DNA of 64,000 bases from Streptomyces sp. NBC_01217 (GCF_035994185.1 NZ_CP108538.1:8125501-8189500), one strand, 5' to 3'; numbered from the stretch's first letter, positions 52,247 through 62,222 are shown. A program made the numbers and translations. The notes: generated by a model from the letters alone, not told the origin.

Positions 52247-52482
52247 TGGAACCCATATACAACGGCATGCCGGCCGCCGATCTCGGCTCCGAGGGCTGGT
52301 ACAAGCCGTGGAGCGGTGGGAACGGAGGCAATTGCGTCGAAGCCATGAAGCTCTCCGACGGCAGGGTCGCCATGCGCCAGTCCGCCGATCCCGACGGCCC
52401 CGCCCTGATCTACACCCACCGTGAGATCGCCGCCTTCATACAGGGCGCCAAGTCCGGCCAGGCGGACTTCCTTCTCACCTGA
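52246..52482 (+). CDS. DUF397 protein
   Basis: A 78-residue protein of the DUF397 family, here with the signature WYKPWSGGNGGNCVEAM and VAMRQSADPDGPALIYT. It is the usual small partner of XRE/DUF5753 regulators and is thought to antagonise or modulate them by direct contact. The ATG overlaps the regulator stop by one base (TGATG), so expression is coupled. Cytoplasmic. Confidence 0.92.
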   Translation: MEPIYNGMPAADLGSEGWYKPWSGGNGGNCVEAMKLSDGRVAMRQSADPDGPALIYTHREIAAFIQGAKSGQADFLLT

Positions 52483-52576
52483 ATCCACGGCTCCATCAGC
52501 TGATTCCGCAGCGCCGGAGCCCGTACCCGCCCCACACTCTTGTTGTTCACCGACCTCTGGACCCATGGAGCGCGCT

Positions 52577-53386
52577 ATGACCGGGCAAGAGCCCCAAGCC
52601 GTCGAGATCGACACCAGCAAGCCGCATCCGGCCCGGATGTACGACTGGTTCCTCGGCGGCAAGGACAACTACCCGGTCGACGAGCAGATGGCCCGGCAGC
52701 TGCTGGCCGTGGACGCCAGAGGACGCGACATGGCCCGGGTCAACCGGGCCTTCATGCACCGCGCCACCCGGTGGCTGGCCGAGAACGGCATCCGCCAGTT
52801 CCTCGACATCGGCACGGGCATCCCCACCGAGCCCAACCTCCACCAGATCGCCCAGCGGACCGCCCCGGACGCGCGGATCGTCTACTGCGACAACGACCCG
52901 ATCGTCCTCGCGCACGCGGCGGCCCTGCTGCGCTCGACACCGCAGGGCGCCACCGAGTACATCCAGGCCGACGCCCGCAGGCCGGAGGTCATCCTGGAGC
53001 AGGCGGGCAAGGTCCTCGACTTCGACAAGCCGATCGCCCTGTCCCTGCTGGCCCTGCTGCACTTCCTGGACGACGAGGACGGCGCGGCCGAACTCGTCGA
53101 CCGCCTGGTCGAGCAGCTTCCCTCCGGCAGCTATCTGATGCTCTCGCACACCACCGGGGACTTCGACCCCGAGGGCGCGGCGAAGGCGTCCGCCATGTAC
53201 AGGGCCCGCGGGATGACGCTGCGCCTGCGTTCCCACGCGGAGTTCGCCACGTTCTTCGACGGACTGGAACTCGTCGAGCCGGGCGTCTCGCTCTCCGCGG
53301 ACTGGCACCCGGAACTCGGCGAGGTCATCGAAGTCTCCGGCGACGAGCCGATCCCGGGCTACGCGGGCGTGGCCCGCAAGGCCTGA
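52577..53386 (+). CDS. SAM-dependent methyltransferase, DUF574 family
   Basis: A 269-residue class I methyltransferase-like protein of the DUF574 family, abundant in Streptomyces. SAM-binding motif I is FLDIGTGIPTEPN, the acidic loop is IVYCDNDPIVLAHA, and later blocks are YIQADARRPEVIL and LLALLHFLDDED. The N-terminal ARMYDWFLGGKDNYPVD is the family hallmark. The ATG at 52577 is chosen for the GGAG 8 bases upstream. It follows the DUF397 gene by 94 bases and is probably in the same operon. The acceptor molecule is unknown. Confidence 0.92.
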   Translation: MTGQEPQAVEIDTSKPHPARMYDWFLGGKDNYPVDEQMARQLLAVDARGRDMARVNRAFMHRATRWLAENGIRQFLDIGTGIPTEPNLHQIAQRTAPDARIVYCDNDPIVLAHAAALLRSTPQGATEYIQADARRPEVILEQAGKVLDFDKPIALSLLALLHFLDDEDGAAELVDRLVEQLPSGSYLMLSHTTGDFDPEGAAKASAMYRARGMTLRLRSHAEFATFFDGLELVEPGVSLSADWHPELGEVIEVSGDEPIPGYAGVARKA

Positions 53387-53389
53387 CGG

Positions 53390-53620
53390 CCCGGCCACCC
53401 CGCACCGCCGCTTTCGCGCCCAGCTCGGCACGACCCCGCTCGGCCGGCCGAACGCCGGATCACCCTCGCCCGGCGGCTGATGGAGCCCGGCGAGGAAGGA
53501 CTCGACGTGGTCGGCCGCGCCGGCGGACCCGGTAGGACGACGAACCCGCGGACCCGCCTGCGCCGCCGCACCGGACTGACGCCCGGCGAGCACCGTCGCC
53601 GCTTTACCCCGGCCCGCTGA
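53390..53620 (+). pseudogene. AraC/GlxA-type regulator remnant
   Basis: Only the C-terminal helix-turn-helix region is left. Frame one reads HRRFRAQLGTTPLG, then after a shift near 53,445 another frame reads ERRITLARRLMEPGEEGLDVV, followed by TRLRRRTGLTPGEHRRRF and a stop at 53618-53620. These are the two helix-turn-helix halves of AraC-family regulators. The central part is worn (GRAGGPGRTTNPRT where a conserved GFGS-type helix is expected), and there is no start or sensor domain. A dead fragment between the methyltransferase and YchJ genes. Confidence 0.7.
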
Positions 53621-53650
53621 GCCGCCCCGGCCACGGGTGACAATGGACGC

Positions 53651-54100
53651 ATGTCACGACGCACCACACGACCGAGGCGGTCCGCCACTGCCGGAACGCG
53701 GCCTTCCGCGATCACGGCGGACTCGCCGTGCCCGTGCGGCCTGCCCGCCACCTACGCGGACTGCTGCGGCCGCCTGCACGCCGGGACCGTCGCCGCACCG
53801 ACCTGCGAGGCGCTGATGCGCTCCCGGTACGCCGCATTCGTCGTACGCGACGAGGCGTATCTGCTCCGCACCTGGCACCCCGACACCCGGCCGCCCGCCG
53901 TGGGCTTCGATCCCGGGATGCGGTGGGTGCGCCTGGAGATCCTGGAGACGACGGACGGCAGCGCGTTCCACAGCACGGGTACGGTCACCTTCCGCGCGCA
54001 CTGCACGGACGGCGGGCGGCCGGACTCGCTCCACGAGAAGAGCCGCTTCGTACGGTACGAGGGCGCCTGGGTGTACACGGTGCCGGTCTTCGTCGACTGA
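53651..54100 (+). CDS. YchJ-family SEC-C motif protein
   Basis: A 149-residue protein of the UPF0225/YchJ family. It starts with a basic tail (SRRTTRPRRS), then a zinc-binding SEC-C-like motif (CPCGLPATYADCCGRLHAG), then the NTF2-like YchJ core (ALMRSRYAAFVVRDEAYLLRTWHPDTRP, and VTFRAHC). The function is unknown; the zinc motif suggests protein or ribosome contact. ATG at 53651. It converges with the MFS gene 26 bases away. Confidence 0.88.
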   Translation: MSRRTTRPRRSATAGTRPSAITADSPCPCGLPATYADCCGRLHAGTVAAPTCEALMRSRYAAFVVRDEAYLLRTWHPDTRPPAVGFDPGMRWVRLEILETTDGSAFHSTGTVTFRAHCTDGGRPDSLHEKSRFVRYEGAWVYTVPVFVD

Positions 54101-54126
54101 CCGGGCGGCGCGGTGGCCGGGCCCGT

Positions 54127-56202
54127 TCAGATCGCGGTCCCCACCGACGCCTTCTCCGGTGACAGCTCCTGCGTCAGATCCTCCGCCAGCAGCCGTTTGG
54201 CGATCACATCCACCGCCGCCCGCAGCTGCCGGTCGTCCGGGCGGGTGCCGTTCTCGTCCAGGCGCGCATTGAGCCACCGCGCCCACGCGTCGTCGATCGT
54301 CGCGGCCTCCCGGCTCCCGGCGGCGGTGTGCGTGAACAGATGGCCGTCGCCGGTGAGATAGCCCTCCTCGATCATCCGGTCGAAGACCGGCACCAGCACC
54401 TCCGGCGGAACCCGGTGCCGGGTCGCGATCAGGTTCAGACCCGCATGGCCGACCATCCGGGTGAACAGCTCGACCTGCATCACCGCCCAGGCCCCCGCCA
54501 TGTCCAGCCGGGTGTCGGAGTCCGCGACGATCCGGCGGGCCGTGTCCGGACCCGCTCCGCGCAGGATCTTGGCCACCGAGAATTCCAGCAGCTTGGCCGA
54601 GTCGCCCGCGCTGGGCTGGGCGAAGCCCTCGCCCATGTCCGTCGAGCCGGCCCGCGCCGTGTCCCGCAGTTTCACCTCTTTCAGGAAGAGCGCCACGACG
54701 AACCCCAGGAGCGCGACCGGCACCGTCCACAGGAACACGGTGTGCAGCGTGTCGGCGTACGCCTGGGCCAGCGGCGCCGACTGTGCGGCGGGCAGCCCGT
54801 GCAGCTCCTCCGGGCTCTGGGAGGCTTTCGCGAGCACCGCGGGATCGCCGCCCGCCCGGGCTGCCGACGCGACGCCCTCGGCCAGATTCGGCTTCAGCGC
54901 GTTGGCGTAGATCGTGCCGAAGACCGCCGTACCGAAGGAACTGCCGAGCGTACGGAAGAAGGTCACGCCCGACGTCGCCGTACCCAGGTCCGCGTAGTCG
55001 ACAGTGTTCTGCACCGCGATCGTCAGCACCTGCATGGACAGACCGATGCCGACACCGAGCACCAGCATGTACAGCGACTCCAGCCACGCACCGCTTCCCG
55101 GGCCCATCCGGGAGAGCAGGAACAGCCCGACCGCCATGATCAGCGTGCCCACGATGGGGAAGATCCGGTACCGGCCCGTCTTGGACACCACATTGCCGCT
55201 GAAGATCGAGGCGACGAGCAGCCCGACGACCAGCGGCAGCGTCCGCACCCCCGAGAGCGTCGCCGAGTCCCCGTCCACGTACTGCAGATACGTCGGCAGG
55301 AAGATCATCGCGCCGAGCATCGCGAAGCCCACGATGAAGCTCAGGATCGAGCAGACGGTGAACACCGGATTCCGGAACAGCCGCATCGGCAGCATCGGTT
55401 CCTTCGCCCGGAACTCCACCAGACAGAAGAGGGCCAGCGCGACCGCGCCGCCCGCGAAGAGACCGATGATGACGGGCGATCCCCAGGAGTACTCGTTGCC
55501 GCCCCAGCTCGTCGCCAGGATCAGAGCGCTCGCGCCGACCGTGACCATCGCGATGCCCGGATAGTCGATCACGGGCCGTCCGGCGGCCTTGACGGACGGG
55601 ATCGTCCGGGCCGCGGCGATGACCACCACGATCGCGATCGGCACATTGACGTAGAACGCCCAGCGCCAGCTCAGATGGTCGGTGAAGAGCCCGCCGAGCA
55701 AGGGCCCGATCACCGTCGCCACCCCGAAGACCGCACCGATCGCACCCTGGTACTTGCCGCGCTCGCGCAACGGGATCACATCGGCGATCAGCGCCATCGA
55801 GGTGACCATCAGCCCGCCCGCGCCGATGCCCTGCAGCCCGCGCCAGACGATCAGCAGCGTCATATTGGTCGCGAGACCGCACAGGAACGAACCGGTGTTG
55901 AAGATGATCGCGGACAGCTGGAAGATGATCTTCCGGCCGAACAGGTCGCCGAACTTGCCGACGAGGACCGTCGCCACCGTCTCGGCGAGCAGATACGCGG
56001 TGACCACCCAGGACATATGGGCGGCGCCGCCGAGATCCGAGACGATCGTCGGCAGTGCGGTGCCGACGATCGTCTGGTCAAGGGCGGCCAGCAGAATCCC
56101 CAGGACGATCGTCGCGAAGACGATGTTCCGCCGGCGCGGATCGAGTACGGGTGGCGCGACGGCACTCTGCGCGGCGGGGGCGGTCTCGCTGGCAGTGGTC
56201 AC
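54127..56202 (-). CDS. DHA2-family drug/H+ antiporter with winged-helix-like C-terminal tail
   Basis: A 691-residue major facilitator of the 14-helix DHA2 (EmrB/QacA) type. Motif A is [12 protein letters not shown], motif C is [16 protein letters not shown], and the N-terminal [13 protein letters not shown] is the DHA2 signature. The last helix ends near residue 535. About 150 extra cytoplasmic residues follow, and [32 protein letters not shown] plus a following wing-like strand (read in two parts) look like a winged helix. The start is GTG at 56202 with GAGGG 7 bases upstream. The upstream ATP-grasp gene ends 58 bases away and is likely co-transcribed. Exported compound unknown. Confidence 0.88.
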   Translation of the reverse strand: MTTASETAPAAQSAVAPPVLDPRRRNIVFATIVLGILLAALDQTIVGTALPTIVSDLGGAAHMSWVVTAYLLAETVATVLVGKFGDLFGRKIIFQLSAIIFNTGSFLCGLATNMTLLIVWRGLQGIGAGGLMVTSMALIADVIPLRERGKYQGAIGAVFGVATVIGPLLGGLFTDHLSWRWAFYVNVPIAIVVVIAAARTIPSVKAAGRPVIDYPGIAMVTVGASALILATSWGGNEYSWGSPVIIGLFAGGAVALALFCLVEFRAKEPMLPMRLFRNPVFTVCSILSFIVGFAMLGAMIFLPTYLQYVDGDSATLSGVRTLPLVVGLLVASIFSGNVVSKTGRYRIFPIVGTLIMAVGLFLLSRMGPGSGAWLESLYMLVLGVGIGLSMQVLTIAVQNTVDYADLGTATSGVTFFRTLGSSFGTAVFGTIYANALKPNLAEGVASAARAGGDPAVLAKASQSPEELHGLPAAQSAPLAQAYADTLHTVFLWTVPVALLGFVVALFLKEVKLRDTARAGSTDMGEGFAQPSAGDSAKLLEFSVAKILRGAGPDTARRIVADSDTRLDMAGAWAVMQVELFTRMVGHAGLNLIATRHRVPPEVLVPVFDRMIEEGYLTGDGHLFTHTAAGSREAATIDDAWARWLNARLDENGTRPDDRQLRAAVDVIAKRLLAEDLTQELSPEKASVGTAI

Positions 56203-56260
56203 GCTTGCACCCTCACACCGGGGTCCCACTCCCGCATGTGCGGGACGGCCGGATGGGTCG

Positions 56261-57088
56261 TCAGGCCAGCAGATCCCGCAGGGAAGCCTTCATACGGGTC
56301 ACGAACGCCTCCCGCACCGGCTCCGCCACCCGGTCCAGCGAAAGGTACGGATTGAGGTCCTCCAACTCGACGAGCAGCAGCTCGCCCTCCACCGTCCGGC
56401 AGGCGTCGATCCGCTGGATGCCGTGGTCGAGACCGTTCCACTCCACGAACCTGCCCGCGAACGCCAGATCGGCCGCGCTCGGCCCGTACGGCTCCAGCAC
56501 CCACCGCCGCTCCGGATGCGGAGCGTAAAGCGCGTACTGGAAGTCGCGGTCGATGAAGTAGAAGGACACCTCGTAGCGGAAGTCGATCCGCGGCTGGACG
56601 AGCAGCGTGCCGTCCGCGCTCTCCGGCAGCGCGGCCTCCCGTATGAAGCGCAGCCCGGCCGAGTCCGCCCCCAGCTTCGGCTTGACCACGTACTCCGCGG
56701 CCGCGGGCAGCAGCCCCAGATCAGCCGCCCGGTCCACCGTGGGGATCACCGGATACCTCGCCCGGCTCAGATCGACCAGATACTGCTTGCCCGCCATGTC
56801 CGCGCGTCCGTTCAGCGGGTTGTAGACGCGTACGCCCAGCTCCCGTGCCCGCGCGCGGAACGCGTCGTACGCCTCCCGGTAGTGCAGCACCGGACCGCTG
56901 TTGCGTACGACGACCGCATCGAAACCGTCCAGCAGTGCGGCGGCGTCCCCGGGGTGGCAGAGCGCGATATCGAACTCCTCGCGCAGCCGCGACGTCAGAT
57001 AGATGTCCTCGTCGCAGTAGCGGCGGCCGCGGGCCTCGTAGGCGAGGTCGGTGACGAAGAGGACGGACGGGCGGGGGCCGGCGGGCAT
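56261..57088 (-). CDS. ATP-grasp-like protein upstream of the exporter
   Basis: A 275-residue cytoplasmic protein with an ATP-grasp architecture. It has an N-terminal Rossmann-like part ([17 protein letters not shown]), a central [16 protein letters not shown] that fits the ATP-binding lysine and glycine loop, and a C-terminal [15 protein letters not shown] matching the metal-binding Glu and Asn of the family. Such enzymes join carboxylates to amines via acyl-phosphates. Lying directly upstream of a DHA2 exporter, it may make or modify what the exporter removes; this is inference. The start is ATG at 57088, and the gene runs to a stop 58 bases before the MFS start. Confidence 0.78.
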   Translation of the reverse strand: MPAGPRPSVLFVTDLAYEARGRRYCDEDIYLTSRLREEFDIALCHPGDAAALLDGFDAVVVRNSGPVLHYREAYDAFRARARELGVRVYNPLNGRADMAGKQYLVDLSRARYPVIPTVDRAADLGLLPAAAEYVVKPKLGADSAGLRFIREAALPESADGTLLVQPRIDFRYEVSFYFIDRDFQYALYAPHPERRWVLEPYGPSAADLAFAGRFVEWNGLDHGIQRIDACRTVEGELLLVELEDLNPYLSLDRVAEPVREAFVTRMKASLRDLLA

Positions 57089-57239
57089 GGCGTTCCTTCA
57101 CGGTGGATCGGCGGACAGCGGATCAATGACGCCGACGGCGTTGCCCGACATTCTCACGCCTGCCGCTGCCCGACCCAATCCGCGGCAGCCCGGCCGGTTC
57201 GTCGGCGAGACGGGTGCGGGGTGCGGAGGAGCGGGCGGT

Positions 57240-57503
57240 TCACCAGGTGCTGCCGGGGCGCACCGGCAGTCGGGGGTGGTGGGCGGCGAGGATCTTGTTG
57301 GCACGGGCCAGCTCGGAGAGCGCCTGCTCACGGTCAGCCTGGTCCTCGACGCAGAGCCGCGGCCCACGGAACCTGCGCACCTCGCGCGCGGCGCAGTCGG
57401 CGTCGAACTCCGCCTCCAGGATGTGCGGCGGGATGCAGGACCCGATCAGCGCGGCCACCCGGTCCGGGATCGGCACGGGGACAAGTAGGTGTGAGGCGGT
57501 CAT
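57240..57503 (-). CDS. Small hypothetical protein, 87 residues
   Basis: A short ORF with a good ribosome-binding site (GAGAGGGA about 8 bases before ATG at 57503) and sensible composition: SHLLVPVPIPDRVAALIGSC followed by a helical Glu/Asp/Arg-rich stretch (EDQADREQALSELARANKIL) and a Pro-rich end. No domain is recognised and no signal is present. It lies upstream of the ATP-grasp gene on the same strand with a 151-base gap. Confidence 0.55.
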   Translation of the reverse strand: MTASHLLVPVPIPDRVAALIGSCIPPHILEAEFDADCAAREVRRFRGPRLCVEDQADREQALSELARANKILAAHHPRLPVRPGSTW

Positions 57504-57714
57504 TGGGGGTTCCCTCTCGGATGGTTGGCCAGGAGGCGGATCTCGCCGTGGCCACCGGGCGGGCAGCCGACTCCTCCATGTGTACGGGACGCACTTCAGG
57601 GTTTCTCGTTGAGAACGTCTCCGTGTGGCAACCGTTTGAGAGTGACCGGCTATTTCCCCTTACTTATAAGTAAGTTGACTCGGGGTGAGCGCCGTGATCC
57701 GGCCGAAACCCGAC

Positions 57715-58929
57715 TCACACAGGGGGTTGGTCACCGCGGGAGCGCAATTGGAGCGCGCGCAGCACGGCCTCGGTGGAGAACCGGCTCTCGGGGTCGGTCA
57801 GTTGCTCGCCGAAGATGGACTCCAGATTGCGCATCCGGTAGCGGACCGTCTGTGGATGGACATCCAGCAGCTCGCCCATGTGGGCCGCGGTGCCGCGGGT
57901 GTCCAGCCAGATCCGCAGCGTCTCGATCAGCCGCTCCCGCCGGGTGGCGCTGATTTCGGAGATCGGCGCCAGTTCCCGCTGGGCGAGCTGGTCCACGAGG
58001 ACCGGGTCGGAGAGCAGCCACAGGGTGATGAGGTGGTCCTCGCAGAGGATGACGGGCGCGTCGTCGATGACGCCCGCGTCGACGAGTTCGAGGACGCGGC
58101 GGGCCCAGCGGATCGAGTCCGAGGCCAGGGCGGTGGGCACGGTCAGGCCGATCGCGGCGTGGGTGCCGAGGAGTGCCTGGTCCAGCATGTGTCTTCGGTC
58201 GCCGTCGAGCGCGCCGGGGATGAGTAAGTGCGGCTGGGGATCGCTGAGATCGGCCAGGACGTCGCGGTCCGCGACGGCCCGGTCCAGGCCGGCGGGGGAG
58301 CGTGCGGCGACCAGGGTGACCTGCTCGGGCAGCGCCCAGCCCGTCTGCTCGCACAGTTCGGCGATGGCGGTACGGGGTGCGGGGCGGCCGGCGAGGATCA
58401 GGTGCAGCAGGCGTCGGCGCATGGCCTCGCTCTGCTCGCCGGTCTGCGACTGAACCTCCAGGAAGCCCTCGCGGGACAGGGATTCGAGCTCGTCGATGTA
58501 GGCGAAGAGCGCATCGGCGAAGCTGAGCATGAGCGTCGGTGAGAAGTTGTAGCTCCGGCCGACTTTCTTGGCCCGGCGCAGCGCAATCCGGGCGCCCAGG
58601 CGATAGGCGCCCTGAAGCGTTTCCATCGTGCGGCCTTCATATGCCTCGAAACGTCCGAATCGACGGCACATGTCATCTCGTCGGGAGGTCGAAGCGGACG
58701 GCTCGGCGACCAGGTCCACGAACGAGGAGAGGCTCTGCTCGACTCCGACGCGGATGGCCTGCCCGTTGGGGCCGCTGAGCAGTCGGGCGTATTCCGGATA
58801 GGCCCGGGTGACCTCGACGCCGATCTCCTTGATCAGGCTGGGCAGTTCGGGCCGCATGATGGCGGCGAATTCCTGGGGGAGGGGCCCCAGCGGATCGCCC
58901 GTGTCCGACGGCTGTATGAGTTTCGGCAT
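57715..58929 (-). CDS. PucR/CdaR-family transcriptional regulator
   Basis: A 404-residue regulator with the C-terminal PucR helix-turn-helix TLRIWLDTRGTAAHMGELLDVHPQTVRYRMRN in two parts (about residues 345-380). The central GGDEF-like fold (ITLWLLSDPVLVDQLA region) and an N-terminal helical RsbRD-like domain (about residues 20-170, including RMETLQGAYRLGARIALRRAKK-type helices) complete the usual layout. ATG at 58929 with AAGGGGAC upstream; the upstream open frame lacks homology. It is divergent from the secreted-protein/mceG cluster across 968 bases and may regulate it, since PucR-type genes often sit beside mce loci in actinobacteria; this link is inference. Confidence 0.88.
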   Translation of the reverse strand: MPKLIQPSDTGDPLGPLPQEFAAIMRPELPSLIKEIGVEVTRAYPEYARLLSGPNGQAIRVGVEQSLSSFVDLVAEPSASTSRRDDMCRRFGRFEAYEGRTMETLQGAYRLGARIALRRAKKVGRSYNFSPTLMLSFADALFAYIDELESLSREGFLEVQSQTGEQSEAMRRRLLHLILAGRPAPRTAIAELCEQTGWALPEQVTLVAARSPAGLDRAVADRDVLADLSDPQPHLLIPGALDGDRRHMLDQALLGTHAAIGLTVPTALASDSIRWARRVLELVDAGVIDDAPVILCEDHLITLWLLSDPVLVDQLAQRELAPISEISATRRERLIETLRIWLDTRGTAAHMGELLDVHPQTVRYRMRNLESIFGEQLTDPESRFSTEAVLRALQLRSRGDQPPV

Positions 58930-59897
58930 GACTGTCCCCTTGCTCTCCGGCGCCCGGTGGGGGGTCAGGCGGTGGGGGAAAGCGCTCCCACGAACCGACA
59001 GGTGCGTACCAAGTCCGCGATGAAGATAGACCAAGTGAGCGGTTGTGCCCACCACTTGAACAAGATCAAAGTGCAAGGGGCACACATCTCGGCCCCGTTG
59101 TGGTGCTCCGGTGCAGGTGGGGCGGGAGTGCTCACTTCAGGACAATGTTTTTCGGACATCTACTCTTACGGCGACAAGAAAGTAACCATGGCTAATGGCG
59201 GTGGCCCGCAGGCCGGGAAGGCGGAGTCCCGGCGGCGGATTCGGCCCTTCTGTGCGCCGGTGTCGCGGTTGCGAGTCCTCCTGCCGTATTGTGCGCCGGC
59301 TTCGAAGCAGAAGAATGGCGAATCGGGGAATTATCCCTCGGCAGCCGAAATGGTCGCGATTCATGGATTGATTTCCCGGCGGCACGCGAGAGCGGGCGAA
59401 TTGCCCGCCGCTGTAATCCGGTTCGGGCCACCGAGCCCGCGTGACCGCCCTCGGGCCCCACTCTGTCCGGCAGTGACCCGGCGGGGTGTGCCGTGATCTC
59501 ATTCGGTCGCCGACTCGACGATCTTACCGGCGAGTACGTGGGGTTCCGGCAGCGCAGGCCGCCGTCGACGACTGTGCCCGAGGTGAGTGTCCGGAGGGCT
59601 CCCCGGTAGCACTTACCCGGCACAACTACTCACTTTCGTATAGAAAATCGTGGCGATCTGCTGAGTTCTCGCTAAGACGGAATGCGTTTATCGAGAGGGG
59701 CGGGGAATTTCTGCGCCGGGTATTGCCGCATTGGGCTACTGGCTCGTAACGTTCGATCCGTACGGAGTTCGATCACGCAGTCGAGTCCTTGGACTTCTGC
59801 GATCCACGATGTGAGCCGCCCTCGTGCCGGACCCATTACCGGGTGCGGCGCGAGGTAATCGGGTACGTCCAACTCCACTCCCCTCGGAGGATTTTCC
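58930..59897. other. Long non-coding region before the secreted-protein cluster
   Basis: These 968 bases hold no convincing gene. A plus-strand ORF from 58957 to 59496 has un-protein-like composition and no homology features. The right third (59600-59760) is AT-rich for this genome and likely holds promoters. Contents noted: TACTCTTAC at 59161, a motif at 59627-59647 that recurs before mceG, and a direct repeat GTTCGATC at 59751 and 59767 flanking the palindrome TCCGTACGGA. Confidence 0.5.
59627..59647 (+). repeat. Motif shared with the mceG upstream region, copy 1
   Basis: TACTCACTTTCGTATAGAAA (with one more A) matches TACTCACTCGCGTACAAAAA at 63328-63347 in about 16 of 20 positions. Both lie 250-430 bases before genes of the same cluster. 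A shared regulator or promoter element is likely. Confidence 0.5.
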
Positions 59898-60545
59898 GTG
59901 AGAAGCATCATCAAGCGTTCCCTGTTCGCCACCGCCGTCGCAGCCGCCGCGTTCGGCCTCACCGCCACCTCGGCCTCGGCCACCGCGCAGGCATCCTGGA
60001 CCGTCGTCAACCCGAACGCGAACGGGTCGTTCGCGGCCTCGCTCAAGGCCGGGACGACCGCGGACCTGCTGGACATCAGCACCGGTCAGTCCGTGGCCTG
60101 TTACTCGGCCACCGCGAGCGGTTCGGCCACCAACGGTGTGCACCCGGACGGGACCAACCTCGCGCAGATCAACACCGCCACGTTCGGCGACGCCGTCAGC
60201 GATCCCTGCGACGGGCCGCTCGGCTCCGCGTTCAGCGCCGTCGCGAACGCTCCGATCAGCCTCAACGCCTCCAGCTACAGCGGCGGCGTCACCTCGGGCA
60301 CGCTGACGAACGTGAACGTGACGATCACCGGCGACACGCTGTTCGGTGTCTGCACGGCGACGATCTCCGGCAGCGCCGGCAACGCCTCGTACAACAACGC
60401 CACGGGCGAGCTGACCATCAACAACGGCACCGGGCTCACCATCTCCGACGTGGACAACTGCGCCGGGCTGATGAACGACGGCGACACCGCCTCGTTCTCG
60501 GCGACGTACGTGCTCGACGACCCGATCACCGTCACTTCTCCGTGA
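59898..60545 (+). CDS. Secreted protein of the mce-associated cluster, 215 residues
   Basis: Small exported protein. The signal peptide (MRSIIKRSLFATAVAAAAFGL) ends near SASA-TAQ, around residue 30. The mature part is Ser/Thr/Asn/Gly-rich and beta-like, with several cysteines (SVACYSAT, SDPCDGP, FGVCTAT, VDNCAGL) that can pair as disulfides outside the cell. No enzyme motif. The start is GTG at 59898 with GGAGG 7 bases upstream. First of three tandem secreted proteins before mceG. The function is unknown. Confidence 0.78.
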   Translation: MRSIIKRSLFATAVAAAAFGLTATSASATAQASWTVVNPNANGSFAASLKAGTTADLLDISTGQSVACYSATASGSATNGVHPDGTNLAQINTATFGDAVSDPCDGPLGSAFSAVANAPISLNASSYSGGVTSGTLTNVNVTITGDTLFGVCTATISGSAGNASYNNATGELTINNGTGLTISDVDNCAGLMNDGDTASFSATYVLDDPITVTSP

Positions 60546-60669
60546 CCGTCGGCCGGCACGGTCGCGGGCTGTGCGGACAGGCTTCGCCGCCCGCACGGTC
60601 CGCGGCTGTCGGCCGCGTCCTTCCCTGCGCACCTGCCACTTGGCCCCGAGACGATGTTGGGTTGGCGAG

Positions 60670-62172
60670 ATGAGATTCAGGACGAGCCGAGCGCGGCGGA
60701 CGGCGCAAGCCGGCGCCGTCGGCATGCTGGCTCTGGCGGCCGGGCTTGTGCCGGGCACGGGGTCCGCGAGCGACACCCACGTGGTCGAGGCGGGTCTCAC
60801 CTACTCCTGCGGTTTCGCGTCCGGGCCCCAGCCGGTTGCAGTCCGGGTGACGGCCGGGCTGCCGGTGACATCGAGCGCCGGAACGGTGATCCAGCCCGAG
60901 GACGTGTCGGTATGGCTGACCCTGCCCCGCGCGTCCCTCGCCGACTTCCTCGGCACCGGACCGAAGCGGGTGTCCGGTGTCACACAGCTCGTGACAGAGG
61001 TGACGCAGCGCGGTGAGTCGACCGAGGTGTCCTGGCAGGACCTGCGTATCGCCGAAACGGCTGTCGGTGCGGAAGGCGATGTGCCGGTGCGGGCGACCGG
61101 GGCCGTTCCCACCATCACCCCGCGCTCCAGCGGCGACATCGTGTTCACCGTGGGACAACTCGATCTCGAACTCTCCATGGAGCCGGCCGAGGGCGAAGCC
61201 ACCGCGCCTTCGGTGCTTCCCGTCTCCTGCAGGCCGGCTGCCGACCAGGTGGTGGAACTGGGTACCGTCGGCGTGCCCGCCGGAGCCGTGGAGACGCCGT
61301 CCGACTCGACAGTGGCGGACCCGCCCGGTCTCGGGATCGTCTCTCCGCGGCAGCAGCCGCAGGCGGCGGCCCCCGGAGACGACGAGATCGTGCCGGGCAA
61401 GGTTCAGCCGCCGGAAGGGTGCTATTTCCCTCCTGGCCGGGAGCCCAAGCCCCTGCCCCCACCCGCCGGTTCCAAGAACGGCAACGGCTATATGGGGGGC
61501 TATTCGAACGCCGAGAAGCTCAACGGCGCCATGCTGTTCAAGGATCCGGGACATCTCGTCCTGCGCATGAACCACATGCTCGGCACGTTTCTCACGTGCC
61601 CCGAGGATCCGACCGACACGGCCAGCTGGCTCATGACGGACGGGACTCTCGACTACAACGGAAAGCCGCAGATGCCGCCGACCGAGGCGACATTTCTCAC
61701 CTTCGGATTCATGCCGACCACCGCGAAGGTCGAGATGACTCTCGACGGGAAGATCGACATCGCCACCATGGGATGGCTGAAGAGAAATCCCGCGGGGCGG
61801 ACCCGCGAGACGACCATCGCGGCCGCCGACATGTGGGTTCGGCTGTATGACGTGAAGGTCAACGGGCAGCCGCTCGACGTCGGCCCTCAGTGCCGCTCCG
61901 CACGGCCCATGCGCCTGCAACTGAGAGGCGACGGATTGACGGGGCGCCAGCTCCCGCCCTCCGGTTACACCGTGAACTCCGGCGGGCCTCTCACGGGCTA
62001 CGCAGAGATACCTCCCTTCAGCGGATGCGGTGTCACCGAGGATCTGGACAGCCTGTTCACCGCCTCGGTGTCCGGTAAGGGGAACTACGTGAAAATGACG
62101 CAGGCTCCGCTGTGTGTGGAGGGCAATGCGAATACGCCCTGCCCGCCTCCCAAGCCCACCCCCGAACGCTGA
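60670..62172 (+). CDS. Secreted DUF6801-like protein, 500 residues
   Basis: Exported protein with a signal peptide (RTAQAGAVGMLALAAGLVP) cleaved near GSAS-DTH. The first 170 residues form a beta-rich domain starting VVEAGLTYSCGFASGPQPVAV, of the kind called DUF6801 in actinobacteria. A Pro-rich linker follows (residues 205-285), then a second domain beginning GCYFPPGREP, with FGFMPTTAKVEMTLDGKID and C-terminal cysteines. The tail ends in PCPPPKPTPER. ATG at 60670 with a weak ribosome-binding site. It is followed after 50 bases by a third secreted protein. It may act at the cell surface with the Mce importer; this is inference from position. Confidence 0.75.
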   Translation: MRFRTSRARRTAQAGAVGMLALAAGLVPGTGSASDTHVVEAGLTYSCGFASGPQPVAVRVTAGLPVTSSAGTVIQPEDVSVWLTLPRASLADFLGTGPKRVSGVTQLVTEVTQRGESTEVSWQDLRIAETAVGAEGDVPVRATGAVPTITPRSSGDIVFTVGQLDLELSMEPAEGEATAPSVLPVSCRPAADQVVELGTVGVPAGAVETPSDSTVADPPGLGIVSPRQQPQAAAPGDDEIVPGKVQPPEGCYFPPGREPKPLPPPAGSKNGNGYMGGYSNAEKLNGAMLFKDPGHLVLRMNHMLGTFLTCPEDPTDTASWLMTDGTLDYNGKPQMPPTEATFLTFGFMPTTAKVEMTLDGKIDIATMGWLKRNPAGRTRETTIAAADMWVRLYDVKVNGQPLDVGPQCRSARPMRLQLRGDGLTGRQLPPSGYTVNSGGPLTGYAEIPPFSGCGVTEDLDSLFTASVSGKGNYVKMTQAPLCVEGNANTPCPPPKPTPER

Positions 62173-62222
62173 ACCACGCGCACCCGCACGCCCTGCCATC
62201 GATCCGAAAGGCTGGACCATCA

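Noticed and set aside
58975..59000. AGCGCT with TCCCA flank resembling a CebR-type operator upstream of the PucR gene
   Set aside because: The left half does not match the expected TGGG arm, so the dyad is incomplete.
58957..59496. 179-codon plus-strand ORF in the long gap before the secreted genes
   Set aside because: Mixed low-complexity composition, no good ribosome-binding site for its first start, no domain or signal.
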